This document shows, piece after piece, positions 1-9,588 of a DNA stretch of 63,708 nucleotides. Every line of letters begins with the position of its first letter. Positions within the stretch are counted from its first letter, which is position 1. The translations under genes were made by a program, and so were the position numbers. Below the pieces are notes generated by a model. That model did not search any database, was not told the origin of the DNA, and saw nothing but the letters and a program-made list of their open reading frames with translations. The stretch comes from Bacillota bacterium (lineage in GTDB: Bacteria > Bacillota > Clostridia > Peptostreptococcales > Anaerovoracaceae), in the NCBI GenBank assembly GCA_022770665.1, contig JALEHL010000034.1:1-63708 (forward strand). The letters run 5' to 3'.

Positions 1-163
1 TTTTGAAAATTATCGCCATGTTTTGTTGAACTGCAAGGGACAATCCGGTCAGACAACGAAGCGACCGGGACGGCGACGCCCTTCCGGGAGGGCGACTGCC
101 GGCCGGAGCGGCAGCGTGGCTGCCCGGAAGCGGGAGAAACATGGGAAAAATGTGGGAATCCGG

Positions 164-192
164 TTGGAAGAAACGCGGATTTCTGGTATACT
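164..192 (+). promoter_or_regulatory. Sigma-A-type promoter for the L,D-transpeptidase gene
   Basis: TTGGAA at 164-169 and TATACT at 187-192 are separated by 17 bases, close to the vegetative consensus. It lies 39 bases before the start codon at 232. The rest of 1-231 shows no convincing gene: two short overlapping reading frames have no supporting features. Confidence 0.75.
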
Positions 193-231
193 ATTGCGCG
201 AGAGAAATATACATGCAATCAAGAAGGGGTA

Positions 232-1845
232 ATGAAACGAATGGGAAAAAAGAAAAGAATCATTTCACTGCTGCTGGTGCTTGCACTGACCGTTACCATG
301 TTGCCTGCCGGAACTGCCCCGGCGGAAGCTTCCAGCTACAGCGGCACCTGGTGGCTGAAGGTCAACACCCAGTGCAATGTGGTGACCGCATACCGGCGTG
401 AGGACGGAAAATGGAAACCGGCCAGAGCGATGCTCTGCTCCACGGGTGTGGACGGGGCTACGCCGGAAGGGACGTTTTACACACAGGGGAAATGGAACTG
501 GGGCGAACTGATGAATGATGTCTACGGCCAGTACTGCACCCATATCACTGGGGATGTGCTGTTCCACTCCGTCTACTATCTGGAGCCGTTTCAGAAGGAC
601 AGCCAGCCGACGGTGCAGTTCAACTATCTGGGTTATACGGCATCGCACGGGTGTGTTCGCCTTTCGGTAATGGATGCCAAGTGGATTTATGAGAACTGCC
701 CGCGGGGAACCAGAGTCACCGTATACCGCAGCAGTGATCCGGGACCGCTGGGGAAACCGCCGCGGATTATCGTCTCTCAGAGCCGGGCCACCTACTGGGA
801 TCCGACCGATCCGGATCCGGCGAATCCGTATTATCTGCTGAAGCCGCCGGTGATCACCATTTCGCCGAGAAAAAAGCTGGAGATCCAGTACGGAAGCAGA
901 TACGATCTGACCAGCCGGGTCTGGGCGAAAGACCCGAACACGTTCATGAAGCTGAATGATCTGGTGACGGTAAGCAAAGTGGAGAAATGGTCCTCGAAAA
1001 AACAGCGGTATGTAACGTCTGACTTTTCCACGAAAAAGCTGGGCACCTACAAGATCACCTACAAGGTGGATGATCCCTACAGCGGCTGCAGCCGCCAGAC
1101 CGTAAAGCTGAAAGTGGTGGATCATCTGCAGGCTCCGGTGATTTCCGGCGCGAAAAACCGTACGGTGACCTGGGGGGAGCGGAATGTGGTGCAGAATGTG
1201 ACGGCGAAACAGGCTTCCGCAGACAGGACGAAGGCGATGCGCGTCCTGATCAAAGCCCCGGGCAAGTCCAGATATAAAGAGTATACCTACGAGCAGGCAC
1301 AGAATTACAGGTTTTCGAGAGAAGGAAAATATTCTGTGAAATATGTGGTGCAGAATAAATACAAGCCGTATAAGGAAGCGTCGAAAACCGTCACGATCAC
1401 ATCCCGTGCGGGTGCGATCAATGAAGATCCGGTACTGACGCTGCCGGATGCTTTCCAGAACACATCCGCAGGCAGTCCTCTTTCGATGGGGACAGGCTCT
1501 TCCATGAACCTGCTGGAGGGGGCGAAGGCGGTCCACAACGGAAAGAATGTTTCCGGCCGGATCCAGGCGGCGGTCAGACTGCCGGGAAAGAAGGAATATA
1601 CGGAACTGACCGGTTCGCAGGCGGAATGCTTCCGGTTCCGGAAAGAGGGACTGTATAAAATTCGATATTCGGTGAAAAACCGGTACACTCCGTATCAGAC
1701 GGTGAACCGGTATGCCTATGTGCGCGTGAGCACGCCGCAGCAGGATGTGCCGGCTGCTCCGGAAGGATCGGACGGTCAGTCCCCGGACGGCGCAGCGGAC
1801 CCGGATCCGTCTGCCGGCGGATCTGCCGAAAAGCGGGAGGCGTGA
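232..1845 (+). CDS. Secreted L,D-transpeptidase (YkuD domain) with Ig-like C-terminal repeats
   Basis: This is a predicted exported peptidoglycan cross-linking enzyme of 537 residues that would form 3-3 (L,D) cross-links. A signal peptide covers about residues 1-33 (basic start, Leu-rich core, then AEAS). The YkuD catalytic signature is visible: His112-Ser113, then SHGCVRL at 138-144 with the active cysteine at 141. The catalytic domain is followed by a long tail of beta-sandwich-like modules. Two of these, at about 300-390 and 405-500, are clearly related (each has a xxPGKxxYxE segment followed by a FxxEGxYxxxYxVxNxYxPY segment). The extreme C-terminus is rich in Pro, Asp, Gly and Ser. The start is set by AAGAAGGGG just before the ATG. 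It appears to be a single-gene unit with its own promoter. An exported wall enzyme is well supported; the role of the repeats (wall or protein binding) is inference. Confidence 0.9.
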   Translation: MKRMGKKKRIISLLLVLALTVTMLPAGTAPAEASSYSGTWWLKVNTQCNVVTAYRREDGKWKPARAMLCSTGVDGATPEGTFYTQGKWNWGELMNDVYGQYCTHITGDVLFHSVYYLEPFQKDSQPTVQFNYLGYTASHGCVRLSVMDAKWIYENCPRGTRVTVYRSSDPGPLGKPPRIIVSQSRATYWDPTDPDPANPYYLLKPPVITISPRKKLEIQYGSRYDLTSRVWAKDPNTFMKLNDLVTVSKVEKWSSKKQRYVTSDFSTKKLGTYKITYKVDDPYSGCSRQTVKLKVVDHLQAPVISGAKNRTVTWGERNVVQNVTAKQASADRTKAMRVLIKAPGKSRYKEYTYEQAQNYRFSREGKYSVKYVVQNKYKPYKEASKTVTITSRAGAINEDPVLTLPDAFQNTSAGSPLSMGTGSSMNLLEGAKAVHNGKNVSGRIQAAVRLPGKKEYTELTGSQAECFRFRKEGLYKIRYSVKNRYTPYQTVNRYAYVRVSTPQQDVPAAPEGSDGQSPDGAADPDPSAGGSAEKREA

Positions 1846-1854
1846 CGTGTGACG

Positions 1855-1890
1855 CGCAGAAATGTCGCCTGCCGGGCGACCATTTCTGCG
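1855..1890 (+). terminator. Long stem-loop after the L,D-transpeptidase gene
   Basis: CGCAGAAATG at 1855-1864 pairs perfectly with CATTTCTGCG at 1881-1890, and an inner TCGCC/GGCGA pair extends the stem. There is no T-run after it, so it may be a processed 3' end or a weak terminator. A TATACT hexamer at 1902-1907 follows and may serve the next gene, but its -35 region is poor. Confidence 0.5.
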
Positions 1891-1940
1891 AGGAATTGAT
1901 GTATACTGTCTGAAGAGAAACGAGAACAGGAGGTGTTCAT

Positions 1941-2786
1941 ATGCTGGGAGCGATGATCGGGGATATCGTCGGGAGCATTTATGAGTTCCATAATATCCGG
2001 ACGAAAGAATTCGAGTTTTTCAGTCCGGACTGCTTTTTTACCGATGATTCGGTGATGACTGCGGCGGTGGCCGAGGCGCTGCTGGATACAGACGGGGAAG
2101 ACAGCGAGGCAGTGATCCGGGACAGGCTGATCGACGGAATGAAGAAATGGGGGAGAAAATATCCTTTCGCCGGCTATGGAGGCCGGTTCGGAGCATGGCT
2201 GGAGACGGAGGACCGCCGGCCGTACCGCAGTTTCGGCAACGGCTCTGCCATGCGGGTATCCCCTGCAGGATGGCTGTATGACGACATGTTTACGACCCGG
2301 TACATGGCGCAGCTGACGGCGGCGGTGACCCATAACCATCCGGAGGGAGTGAAGGGCGCGGAGGCGACCGCGGCAGCGATTTTCCTGGCGCGGAACCATG
2401 TGCCGAAAGAACAGATCCGCACATACATTACGCAGGAATTCGGCTATGATCTTGCCTTTACCTGCGAGGAGATCCGCGAGATCTACCGCTTCGACGAAAC
2501 CTGCATGAATACTGTGCCACAGGCAGTCGTGGCATTCCTGGACGGGACGGATTTCGAGGATGTGATCCGCACCGGCATCTCGGTCGGCGGAGACTCCGAT
2601 ACTCTGTGCGCCATTGCAGGTTCGATCGCAGAGGCATACTATGGAATTCCCGAGGAACTGGCTGTTCGTGTGAAATCTTTCCTGACGGAGGATCTTCTGG
2701 CAGTGGCAGATCGTTTTTACAGCCAGGTAAGGAATCGGCAGCCGGACTGGCTGAAACCGGAAAAAAACGGGGATACCCGAAAATGA
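1941..2786 (+). CDS. ADP-ribosylglycohydrolase family protein
   Basis: This 281-residue cytosolic protein has the DraG/ARH fold signatures. The N-terminal MxGAMIGDIVGS loop is followed by TDDS at 34-37 (first metal-binding motif), and the C-terminal motif GGDSDT near residue 217 supplies the second metal ligands. The family removes ADP-ribose from proteins or small molecules using two Mg2+ ions. No ADP-ribosyltransferase partner is visible nearby, so the substrate is unknown. The start is fixed by AGGAGG a few bases before the ATG. The gene ends directly before a strong intrinsic terminator, so it is probably monocistronic. Confidence 0.88.
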   Translation: MLGAMIGDIVGSIYEFHNIRTKEFEFFSPDCFFTDDSVMTAAVAEALLDTDGEDSEAVIRDRLIDGMKKWGRKYPFAGYGGRFGAWLETEDRRPYRSFGNGSAMRVSPAGWLYDDMFTTRYMAQLTAAVTHNHPEGVKGAEATAAAIFLARNHVPKEQIRTYITQEFGYDLAFTCEEIREIYRFDETCMNTVPQAVVAFLDGTDFEDVIRTGISVGGDSDTLCAIAGSIAEAYYGIPEELAVRVKSFLTEDLLAVADRFYSQVRNRQPDWLKPEKNGDTRK

Positions 2787-2794
2787 AGAAGCAG

Positions 2795-2833
2795 AAAAGC
2801 CTGTTCCCGAAATCTGTCGGACGGGCTTTTTTC
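2795..2833 (+). terminator. Intrinsic terminator after the ADP-ribosylglycohydrolase gene
   Basis: AAAAGCCTGT pairs with ACGGGCTTTT (one G-T wobble), the inner TCCCG/CGGA extends the stem, and T-rich sequence follows. Confidence 0.85.
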
Positions 2834-2886
2834 TTTCCGCTTTCCCGGGAGAATGAAGACAGGGAACACGGCATAGATTTCTGGAA

Positions 2887-2922
2887 GATAGACAGAAAGA
2901 TAGACAGAAAGATAGACAGGAA
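2887..2922 (+). repeat. Three tandem 12-bp repeats upstream of pepF
   Basis: GATAGACAGAAA occurs three times head to tail (the last copy ends GACAGGAA), just before the ribosome-binding site of the M3 peptidase gene. Copy-number slippage could alter the spacing of the leader. No function is visible. Confidence 0.85.
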
Positions 2923-2943
2923 GAAGAGAGGAGATTAGAAGAA

Positions 2944-4641
2944 ATGAAATTTTCGGAGATGGTTTACGAGCGCCCGGATCTTGCGAACGTGAAGAAGGAG
3001 ATGCAGGAGCTGGTGCAGGGACTGGAGAAGGCGGAATGTGGTGCGGAAGCCAAAAAGATATTCATGAAAATGGAACAGCTGAATAAATATATAGAAACGC
3101 AGAGCACAATCGCACAGATCCGCCACTCCATCAATACCCTGGATCCGTTCTATGATCAGGAGACCGCATTCTGGGATGAAGCGGAACCGCAGCTGGAAGC
3201 GTACAGCAAGGCCTGGGACAAGGCTTTGCTGGAAAGCCGCTTCCGGACAGAACTGGAAGAGGAATTCGGCAGTCTGCTGTTTCAGAATCTGGAGATCAGT
3301 CAGAGAACCTTTTCGCCGGAGATCATTCCGGCACTGCAGAAGGAGAACCAGCTGGTCACAGAATATGAGAAACTGCTTGCCTCGGCGCAGATTCCCTTTG
3401 AGGGCGGCACATACACGCTGTCCCAGATGACCCCGTTCAAAAACGATCCGGACGATGCGCGGCGCCTTTCTGCATGGAAGGCGGAAGGCAGCTGGTATGC
3501 GGAGCACGGAAAGGAGCTGGATGATCTGTTTGATCAGCTGGTGCAGGTCCGGGACGAGATGGGCAGGAAGCTGGGCGGCAGCGGATTTACGGCACTGGGC
3601 TATGACCGGATGGAAAGAAACTGCTACGGGAAAGAGAATGTGGAAACGTTCCGCCAGGCAGTGGTGCGGCATGTGGTTCCGGTGGCGGAGGAGATCTTCC
3701 GGCAGCAGGCAGAGCGTCTGGGAAAGACGTGGCCGATGAATTTCGCAGATAACGCGCTGATGTTCCGCTCCGGAAACCCGAAACCGAAGGGCAGTGCGGA
3801 AGAGATTCTAGCAGCAGGGAAAATGTTCTATGAGGCGCTGTCGCCGCAGACGGGGGAGTTTTTCCGGATGATGCTGGACAATGAACTGATGGATGTGCTG
3901 TCTGTGCCGGGGAAGGAGGGCGGCGGCTACTGCACCAGCCTGCCGGATTACGGTGTACCGTTTATCTTCGCCAATTTCAACGGGACCCAGGGAGATGTGG
4001 AAGTGGTGACCCATGAAGCGGGCCATGCTTTCGCCGCCTGGCTGAACAGGGACCGGGTGCCTTACCGCTGCATCTGGCCGGGAATGGAAGCCTGTGAAGT
4101 CCATTCCATGTCCATGGAGTTTTTTTCCTGGCCGTGGGCGGAAGAATTTTTCGGAGAGGATGCGGATAAATTCCGGTACAGTCATCTGGCAGGTGCTCTG
4201 ACGTTCATCCCTTACGGCACGATGGTGGATCATTTCCAGCATATCATCTATGAAAAACCGCATCTGACCCCGGCGGAACGTCATGAAGTGTGGAAAACGC
4301 TGATGAAAACGTATATGCCGTGGATGAAGCTGGATGGGGAGATTCCGTTTTACGGGGAAGGAAAGGCCTGGCAGCGGCAGCAGCATATCTACAGTGATCC
4401 GTTCTACTACATCGATTACTGCCTGGCTCAGACGGTATCTCTACAGTTCTGGGCGATGCTGCAGAAGGATCCGGAAGATGCATGGAACCATTATATGGCC
4501 TATGCGAAGCAGGGCGGAAGCCGGACGTTTACGGAGCTGCTTGCCCATGCAGGCCTGCAGAGCCCGCTGGAGGAAAGGACGCTGCAGGCAGTCTGCCGTC
4601 AGGCGAAGCAGTGGCTGGATTCCCGCAGACGGGAAGGCTGA
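2944..4641 (+). CDS. pepF: M3 family oligoendopeptidase (PepF-like)
   Basis: This is a 565-residue zinc metallopeptidase that cleaves short peptides in the cytosol. The HExxH zinc signature is HEAGH at residues 357-361, and a downstream glutamate in the GMEACEVHSMSMEF segment supplies the third ligand, as in M3 peptidases. The length fits the M3 oligoendopeptidase family. There is no signal peptide. The start has GAGGAGAT upstream. The stop lies 38 bases before an oligopeptide-binding lipoprotein gene with no terminator between, so it is likely co-transcribed with the importer. That fits a peptide uptake-and-digestion unit: imported oligopeptides would be cut by this enzyme. Confidence 0.9.
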   Translation: MKFSEMVYERPDLANVKKEMQELVQGLEKAECGAEAKKIFMKMEQLNKYIETQSTIAQIRHSINTLDPFYDQETAFWDEAEPQLEAYSKAWDKALLESRFRTELEEEFGSLLFQNLEISQRTFSPEIIPALQKENQLVTEYEKLLASAQIPFEGGTYTLSQMTPFKNDPDDARRLSAWKAEGSWYAEHGKELDDLFDQLVQVRDEMGRKLGGSGFTALGYDRMERNCYGKENVETFRQAVVRHVVPVAEEIFRQQAERLGKTWPMNFADNALMFRSGNPKPKGSAEEILAAGKMFYEALSPQTGEFFRMMLDNELMDVLSVPGKEGGGYCTSLPDYGVPFIFANFNGTQGDVEVVTHEAGHAFAAWLNRDRVPYRCIWPGMEACEVHSMSMEFFSWPWAEEFFGEDADKFRYSHLAGALTFIPYGTMVDHFQHIIYEKPHLTPAERHEVWKTLMKTYMPWMKLDGEIPFYGEGKAWQRQQHIYSDPFYYIDYCLAQTVSLQFWAMLQKDPEDAWNHYMAYAKQGGSRTFTELLAHAGLQSPLEERTLQAVCRQAKQWLDSRRREG

Positions 4642-4679
4642 GGCGTTTATGAAAGTGTGTAAAAGTGTGGAGGAGAGAA

Positions 4680-6917
4680 ATGAAAAAAGGGAAGAAATGG
4701 ATGAGCCTGCTGCTGATCCTGCTGCTCTGCTGCGGCCTGCTTGCCGGCTGCGGAGACGGAAAAAGCAGCGAGGCGGAGGACAGCATGCTGGTGGTATCCG
4801 CATCCGGATTTGAAAGCAAATTCTCACCGTTTTTCGGAAACAGTGCGGATGATATGGATGTCGCGGATATGACCCAGCTGTATATGATGTATACGGACCG
4901 GGTCGCCAACCCGGTACTGAAAGGGATCGAGGGGGAGACCAGATCCTATAACGGAACGGATTACACCTATACTGGGCCAGCGGACATCACAGTCCGTGAG
5001 CAGAAAGACGGATCGGTATTTTACGATATCACCATGCGGGATGATCTGGTGTTTTCGGACGGAACGTCGGCGGATATCGATGATTTCATTTTCGGTCTGT
5101 ATGTGTATCTGGATCCGTCTTATGACGGCGCGACGACATTGTATGCCGCACCGATCCAGGGGCTGGAGGCATACCGCAGCGGAATGGAAACGCTGTTCTC
5201 TCTGCTGGTGAAGGCCGGACGGGAGAATACCGATTTCAGTCTCTGGACGGAAGAGACCCAGACTGCATTCTGGAACGATCTGGATCAGGCCGGGGCAGCT
5301 TTCGCACAGGAGATTGCAGATTACTGTGTGCAGGCCGGTCTGGCTGCAGAGGGCGATATGGCCGGCGCTGCGGCTGCCTGGGGGTTTGACGGACTGGATG
5401 CGGATGCCGATGCGGCAGATTTCTTCCAGCTGCTCTGTGAAAGCTATGACTGGGATCTCCTGGGAATGTCCGATACGGAATCTGCCGACTCCAGCCTCAC
5501 GGATCTGATGGAAAACTATGCGGACTATTCCATCGGCGTGAAGGTGGGAGATTCTGCAGATTACATCGAAGGAATCCAGCGGCTGGACGACTACAGTGTG
5601 CGGATCGTGACCACCAGTCTGGATGCGACCATGATCTACAACCTGGCACTTCCGATCGCGCCGCTGCATTATTACGGGGATGAATCCCAGTACGACTATG
5701 AAACGCACCATTTCGGATTCCCGAAAGGCGATCTTTCCATCGTGCGGGAAAAGACCACGAAGCCGATGGGCGCAGGTCCGTATGTGTTCCGCGACTTCTC
5801 CAACGGAGTCGTGTACATGGAGGCCAACCCGTCCTATTATAAAGGCGAGCCGGAAACGAAACATCTTCACTTTATCGAGACCAAAGATGCCGATATGCTG
5901 AACGGGATCGCGACGGGAACCATTGATATCGCGACCCCTTCCTATACCACGGAGACTGCGGGGCAGATCGCAGAGCTGAACGGCGGGGATGACTCCATGG
6001 ACGGCAGCGTCATTACGACCCGCCTGATCGACTACCGCGGCTACGGCTATGTGGGAATCTGCGCGAAGAATGTGAAGGTGGGAGAGGATCCCGGCTCAGA
6101 GCAGTCCCGTTGTCTGCGAAAAGCCATCGCGACGGTTCTGGCGGCATACCGGGATGAAGGAATTGATTCCTACTACGGCGATACTGCCTCGGTGATCAAT
6201 TATCCGATCTCGAACACATCCTGGGCCGCCCCGCAGGTGACCGATGACGGATACATGACGGCATATTCCGTGGATGCAGACGGAGAAGCAATCTACGATG
6301 CATCCATGACGGCAGAAGAAAAGTACGACGCAGCGAAAAAAGCCGCGCTTGGATATTTTGAGAAGGCCGGCTACAAAGTGAAAGACGGAAAGCTGACGAA
6401 AGCGCCGGAGGGGGCGAAACTGGAATATACCGTGAATATCGGCGGCGACGGGAAAGGGGATCATCCGACCTTCCTGATCCTGAAAAATGCGGCCGATGCC
6501 TTCCGCAGCATCGGATTCACGCTGACCATCAACGACCTGGCCAATGTGGCGGACCTGTTTGCCTCCTACCAGTCCGGTGCGGCAGAGATGTGGTGCGCCG
6601 CATGGCAGTCCAGCTCGGATCCGGATATGTTCCAGCTGTATCACAGTAACGGCACGACCAACTATTATGCCATTGACGACCCGGAACTGGATGATCTGAT
6701 CATGGATGCACGTCAGTCTACGGAGCAGACATACCGCAAGGGCCTGTATAAGGCAGCGATGGAGATTATTATGGACTGGGGCGTGGAGGTTCCGGTTTAC
6801 CAGCGCTCGGATGCTTTCGTGATCTCGACGGACCGGGTCAATGTATCCTCCCTCCCGCAGGACATGACGCCGTACTGGAACTGGAAAAATGAGATTGAAA
6901 AAGTCTCTGTAAAGTAG
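4680..6917 (+). CDS. Oligopeptide/dipeptide ABC transporter substrate-binding lipoprotein
   Basis: This 745-residue extracellular solute-binding protein belongs to family 5 (the OppA/DppA group). A lipoprotein signal is clear: Lys-rich start, Leu-rich core, lipobox LLAGC with the lipidated cysteine at residue 24. The mature protein contains the family's '[18 protein letters not shown]' type segment and a C-terminal peptide-binding lobe. It is longer than most OppA proteins (about 550-600); an acidic Ala/Asp-rich stretch at about 195-280 probably accounts for the excess. An in-frame ATG lies 15 bases upstream, but the ATG at 4680 has GGAGGAGA at the right distance and gives a proper signal peptide. 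It is the first importer gene, upstream of two permeases and two ATPases. Confidence 0.92.
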   Translation: MKKGKKWMSLLLILLLCCGLLAGCGDGKSSEAEDSMLVVSASGFESKFSPFFGNSADDMDVADMTQLYMMYTDRVANPVLKGIEGETRSYNGTDYTYTGPADITVREQKDGSVFYDITMRDDLVFSDGTSADIDDFIFGLYVYLDPSYDGATTLYAAPIQGLEAYRSGMETLFSLLVKAGRENTDFSLWTEETQTAFWNDLDQAGAAFAQEIADYCVQAGLAAEGDMAGAAAAWGFDGLDADADAADFFQLLCESYDWDLLGMSDTESADSSLTDLMENYADYSIGVKVGDSADYIEGIQRLDDYSVRIVTTSLDATMIYNLALPIAPLHYYGDESQYDYETHHFGFPKGDLSIVREKTTKPMGAGPYVFRDFSNGVVYMEANPSYYKGEPETKHLHFIETKDADMLNGIATGTIDIATPSYTTETAGQIAELNGGDDSMDGSVITTRLIDYRGYGYVGICAKNVKVGEDPGSEQSRCLRKAIATVLAAYRDEGIDSYYGDTASVINYPISNTSWAAPQVTDDGYMTAYSVDADGEAIYDASMTAEEKYDAAKKAALGYFEKAGYKVKDGKLTKAPEGAKLEYTVNIGGDGKGDHPTFLILKNAADAFRSIGFTLTINDLANVADLFASYQSGAAEMWCAAWQSSSDPDMFQLYHSNGTTNYYAIDDPELDDLIMDARQSTEQTYRKGLYKAAMEIIMDWGVEVPVYQRSDAFVISTDRVNVSSLPQDMTPYWNWKNEIEKVSVK

Positions 6918-6932
6918 AAACGGAACGTTGTG

Positions 6933-6963
6933 CAGGGACTGCTCCTGCGCGGGGCGGTCCCTG
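6933..6963 (+). promoter_or_regulatory. Intra-operon stem-loop between binding protein and permease genes
   Basis: CAGGGAC at 6933-6939 pairs with GTCCCTG at 6957-6963, and inner GCTCC/GGGGC gives a stem of about 13 pairs with a five-base loop. It has only a weak T-rich tail. Such hairpins commonly stabilise upstream mRNA or partly terminate, giving more binding protein than permease; that role is inference here. Confidence 0.7.
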
Positions 6964-6991
6964 ATCTTTCAGAGGGGAGAATCCGAATCCG

Positions 6992-7978
6992 ATGAAAAAG
7001 TATATTTTGCATCGAGTGATGCTGTCCGTTCTGATCCTGTTTTGCGTGACGTTTCTGATTTACGCGATGCTGCGCTGCCTGCCGGCTTCGTATGTGGAGA
7101 ATATGGCGATGCAGCTTGCCATGAAGCCGGGCGCAAAACCGTACGAGGAATGGCTGACGCAGCTGAATGCGTCTTACGGGCTGGACCGGCCGGTGCTGCC
7201 CGGGTATCTGATCTGGCTGAAAGATGCGGTCCGCGGCAGTTTCGGGGACAGCTGGAAATATACGGTGCCTGTGCTGCAGAAATTCCGGGAGACCATCTGG
7301 CTGTCCTTTGCCATGGGTGCGATCTCGTTCCTTCTGGAACTTCTGATCGCGGTGCCGCTGGGTGTGATCGCGGCGACGAAGCAGTATTCCCGCAGTGATT
7401 ATGCCATTACTGCCGGCGCGCTGATCGGGATCTCTCTGCCGACCTTCTTTTTTGCGACCATACTGAAGCTGGTGTTTTCGGTAAAGCTCGGATGGTTCGA
7501 TTTGTATGGACTGGTCGGGCGGGAGTATGCGCAGCTGGATCCGGCGGGGAAGTTTTTTGATATGGCCGCGCACCTGGTGCTGCCGATCGCGACGCTGGTG
7601 ATCGTATCGGTAGGATTTCTGATGCGGTACACCAGAACGAATATGCTGGAAGTGCTGAATGCGGACTATATCCGGACGGCCAGGGCCAAGGGGCTGTCCG
7701 AGAAAAAAGTGATCCGGATTCATGCCTTCCGGAATACACTGATCCCGCTGGTAACCGTGATCGGAGGGTCGCTGCCCGGACTGTTCGCCGGTGCGCTGAT
7801 CACCGAGACGCTGTTTTCCATTCCGGGAATCGGATATACCTCCTATCAGGCCATGCTGATCGGGGACATTCCGTTTTCCATGTTCTATATGACATTTCTG
7901 GCAGTTCTGACGCTGGCGGGAAATCTGCTTTCGGATATTCTGTATGCTGTGGTGGATCCGAGAGTACGGATCGCATGA
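6992..7978 (+). CDS. Oligopeptide ABC transporter permease (DppB/OppB type)
   Basis: This 328-residue inner-membrane permease of the BPD_transp_1 family has about six transmembrane helices. The first lies at about residues 9-30, and the rest fall in the second and third thirds. The cytoplasmic coupling loop reads DYIRTARAKGLSEKKVIRIHAFRN, the family's EAA-type motif that contacts the ATPases. The start has AGAGGGGA upstream. It follows the binding-protein gene after a 74-base gap containing a hairpin and is followed 13 bases later by the second permease. Confidence 0.92.
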   Translation: MKKYILHRVMLSVLILFCVTFLIYAMLRCLPASYVENMAMQLAMKPGAKPYEEWLTQLNASYGLDRPVLPGYLIWLKDAVRGSFGDSWKYTVPVLQKFRETIWLSFAMGAISFLLELLIAVPLGVIAATKQYSRSDYAITAGALIGISLPTFFFATILKLVFSVKLGWFDLYGLVGREYAQLDPAGKFFDMAAHLVLPIATLVIVSVGFLMRYTRTNMLEVLNADYIRTARAKGLSEKKVIRIHAFRNTLIPLVTVIGGSLPGLFAGALITETLFSIPGIGYTSYQAMLIGDIPFSMFYMTFLAVLTLAGNLLSDILYAVVDPRVRIA

Positions 7979-7991
7979 AGGAGGGCTGGAA

Positions 7992-9560
7992 GTGAGAAAA
8001 CGTGAAAAAAAGAGCGGACAGAGAGAAATCGAAACGCCGGCATACTCTCTGAATGACGACCGGAGAGTCCGTGTTCTGTCACCAGGTGCGCTGGTCGTAA
8101 AACGGTTTCTGCGGAACCGTCTGGCAGTTCTGGGAATTGTGATGCTGCTGAGCATGTTTCTGTTCTCTTTCGTGGGCGGGCTGCTCAGCCCTTACAGACA
8201 GGATCAGCAGTTTTACCGGTATGAGAAGCAGCAGAAGGAATTCGCCGGGGTGGTTTGCAACGATGCGTTCCGCTATCTCGCTGCGGACGGTCAGAAATTT
8301 ACCAGCACCCAGCAGGCAAAATTCCAGCTGGCAGTACAGCGGGGGGAAGATTCTTTCACCGTTCAGGATCAGACCTATGGACTGCGGCAGGAAGGAGAAG
8401 ATTTTTATTCGATTCGATCCCCGGGCGGGCAGATCATTGCGATGGCCTTTAAAGATATTGTCAGTGAAGAGGAGGTGCCGCTGTCCTTTTCTGTGCGGTT
8501 TGCGGCACTGAAGGCTTATACGGGCGGAGAGAGCCGGTTCACAGCGGAAGGCAGAACATATACGCTGGATGAAGAGGGCAATCTGTGGCAGGAAAGTGCA
8601 GACGGGCGCGACGAAGCAGCGGCAGCCGGTTTTATCAGCCGTTTCGTCGTTTCGCCATCCGAAAAAGGGGTGCAGATTTCGAGGGACTTCCGGGAACAGC
8701 TAGAGGAAGCGGTCAAAATCGGACAGCAGGAGATGGAGTATACCGGAGAAGATGGAGAGACCATGAATTACCGGCTGTCCTATGATCCGTCCTCCATGAC
8801 ATGGTCGGTGAAACAGGAAAAGGAGACTTATGTCTACGACAGTTATGCCCCGCCTTCCCGCGCACACTGGCTGGGAACAGACACCAACGGGATGGATATG
8901 CTGACCCGGCTCATGTACGGCGGAAGGGTCTCTCTGATCATCGGTTTCATTGTGGTGTTTATCGAGACAGTGATCGGTGTGATCCTTGGCGGGATTTCCG
9001 GCTACTTCGGCAAGTGGATCGACAACCTGATCATGCGGATCGTGGATGTGTTCTACTGCATTCCGTCCATGCCGCTGATCATTATTCTGGGCGCTGCCAT
9101 GGACGCGATGCGGGTGGAGCCGATGACGCGGATGGTGTATCTGATGCTGATCCTTGGATTCCTGGGATGGCCTGGAATTGCCAGAATGGTCCGCGGACAG
9201 ATCCTTTCTCTGCGGGAGCAGGAGTTTATGACGGCTGCAGAAGCCTGCGGGATCGGCATCGGTCGGCGGATCTTCCGGCATCTGATTCCCAATGTGATCC
9301 CGCAGCTGATTGTACTGTGCACCATGAGTCTGGGCTCGACGATCATCACGGAGGCGACGCTGTCGTTCCTGGGAATCGGCGTGAAGTTTCCCTTTGCGTC
9401 CTGGGGAAATATCATCACGGATGTAAATGAAGCCTATGTGATGACCCACTACTGGTTTGTATGGATTCCGGCCGGCATCTGTCTGCTGATCGCGGTGCTG
9501 GGATTCAATTTCGCCGGAGACGGGCTTCGGGATGCGTTTGACCCGAAGATGAAACGGTAG
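7992..9560 (+). CDS. Oligopeptide ABC transporter permease (DppC/OppC type) with large extracytoplasmic insert
   Basis: The GTG at 7992 has AAGGAGGG upstream and avoids the overlap created by the earlier in-frame ATG at 7944, giving 522 residues. DppC proteins are normally about 280-340 residues. TM1 is at about 43-63 and ends with the usual LLSPYRQD. The sequence then has about 200 extra residues (roughly 72-275), acidic and Gln/Glu-rich with repeated short beta-strand-like segments. The normal permease core resumes at HWLGTDTNGMD and includes the coupling loop EFMTAAEACGIG and SFLGIGVKFP. The insert sits between TM1 and TM2, so it should face outside and could touch the binding protein. The permease assignment is secure; the insert's role is unknown. 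Confidence 0.9.
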   Translation: MRKREKKSGQREIETPAYSLNDDRRVRVLSPGALVVKRFLRNRLAVLGIVMLLSMFLFSFVGGLLSPYRQDQQFYRYEKQQKEFAGVVCNDAFRYLAADGQKFTSTQQAKFQLAVQRGEDSFTVQDQTYGLRQEGEDFYSIRSPGGQIIAMAFKDIVSEEEVPLSFSVRFAALKAYTGGESRFTAEGRTYTLDEEGNLWQESADGRDEAAAAGFISRFVVSPSEKGVQISRDFREQLEEAVKIGQQEMEYTGEDGETMNYRLSYDPSSMTWSVKQEKETYVYDSYAPPSRAHWLGTDTNGMDMLTRLMYGGRVSLIIGFIVVFIETVIGVILGGISGYFGKWIDNLIMRIVDVFYCIPSMPLIIILGAAMDAMRVEPMTRMVYLMLILGFLGWPGIARMVRGQILSLREQEFMTAAEACGIGIGRRIFRHLIPNVIPQLIVLCTMSLGSTIITEATLSFLGIGVKFPFASWGNIITDVNEAYVMTHYWFVWIPAGICLLIAVLGFNFAGDGLRDAFDPKMKR

Positions 9561-9588
9561 AAAATGCCGGAATGCAGGAGGTGTGAAC

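Noticed and set aside
23-401. Short open frames upstream of and overlapping the L,D-transpeptidase start
   Set aside because: No ribosome-binding site, Arg/Gly-rich low-complexity composition and overlap with a clear signal peptide gene.
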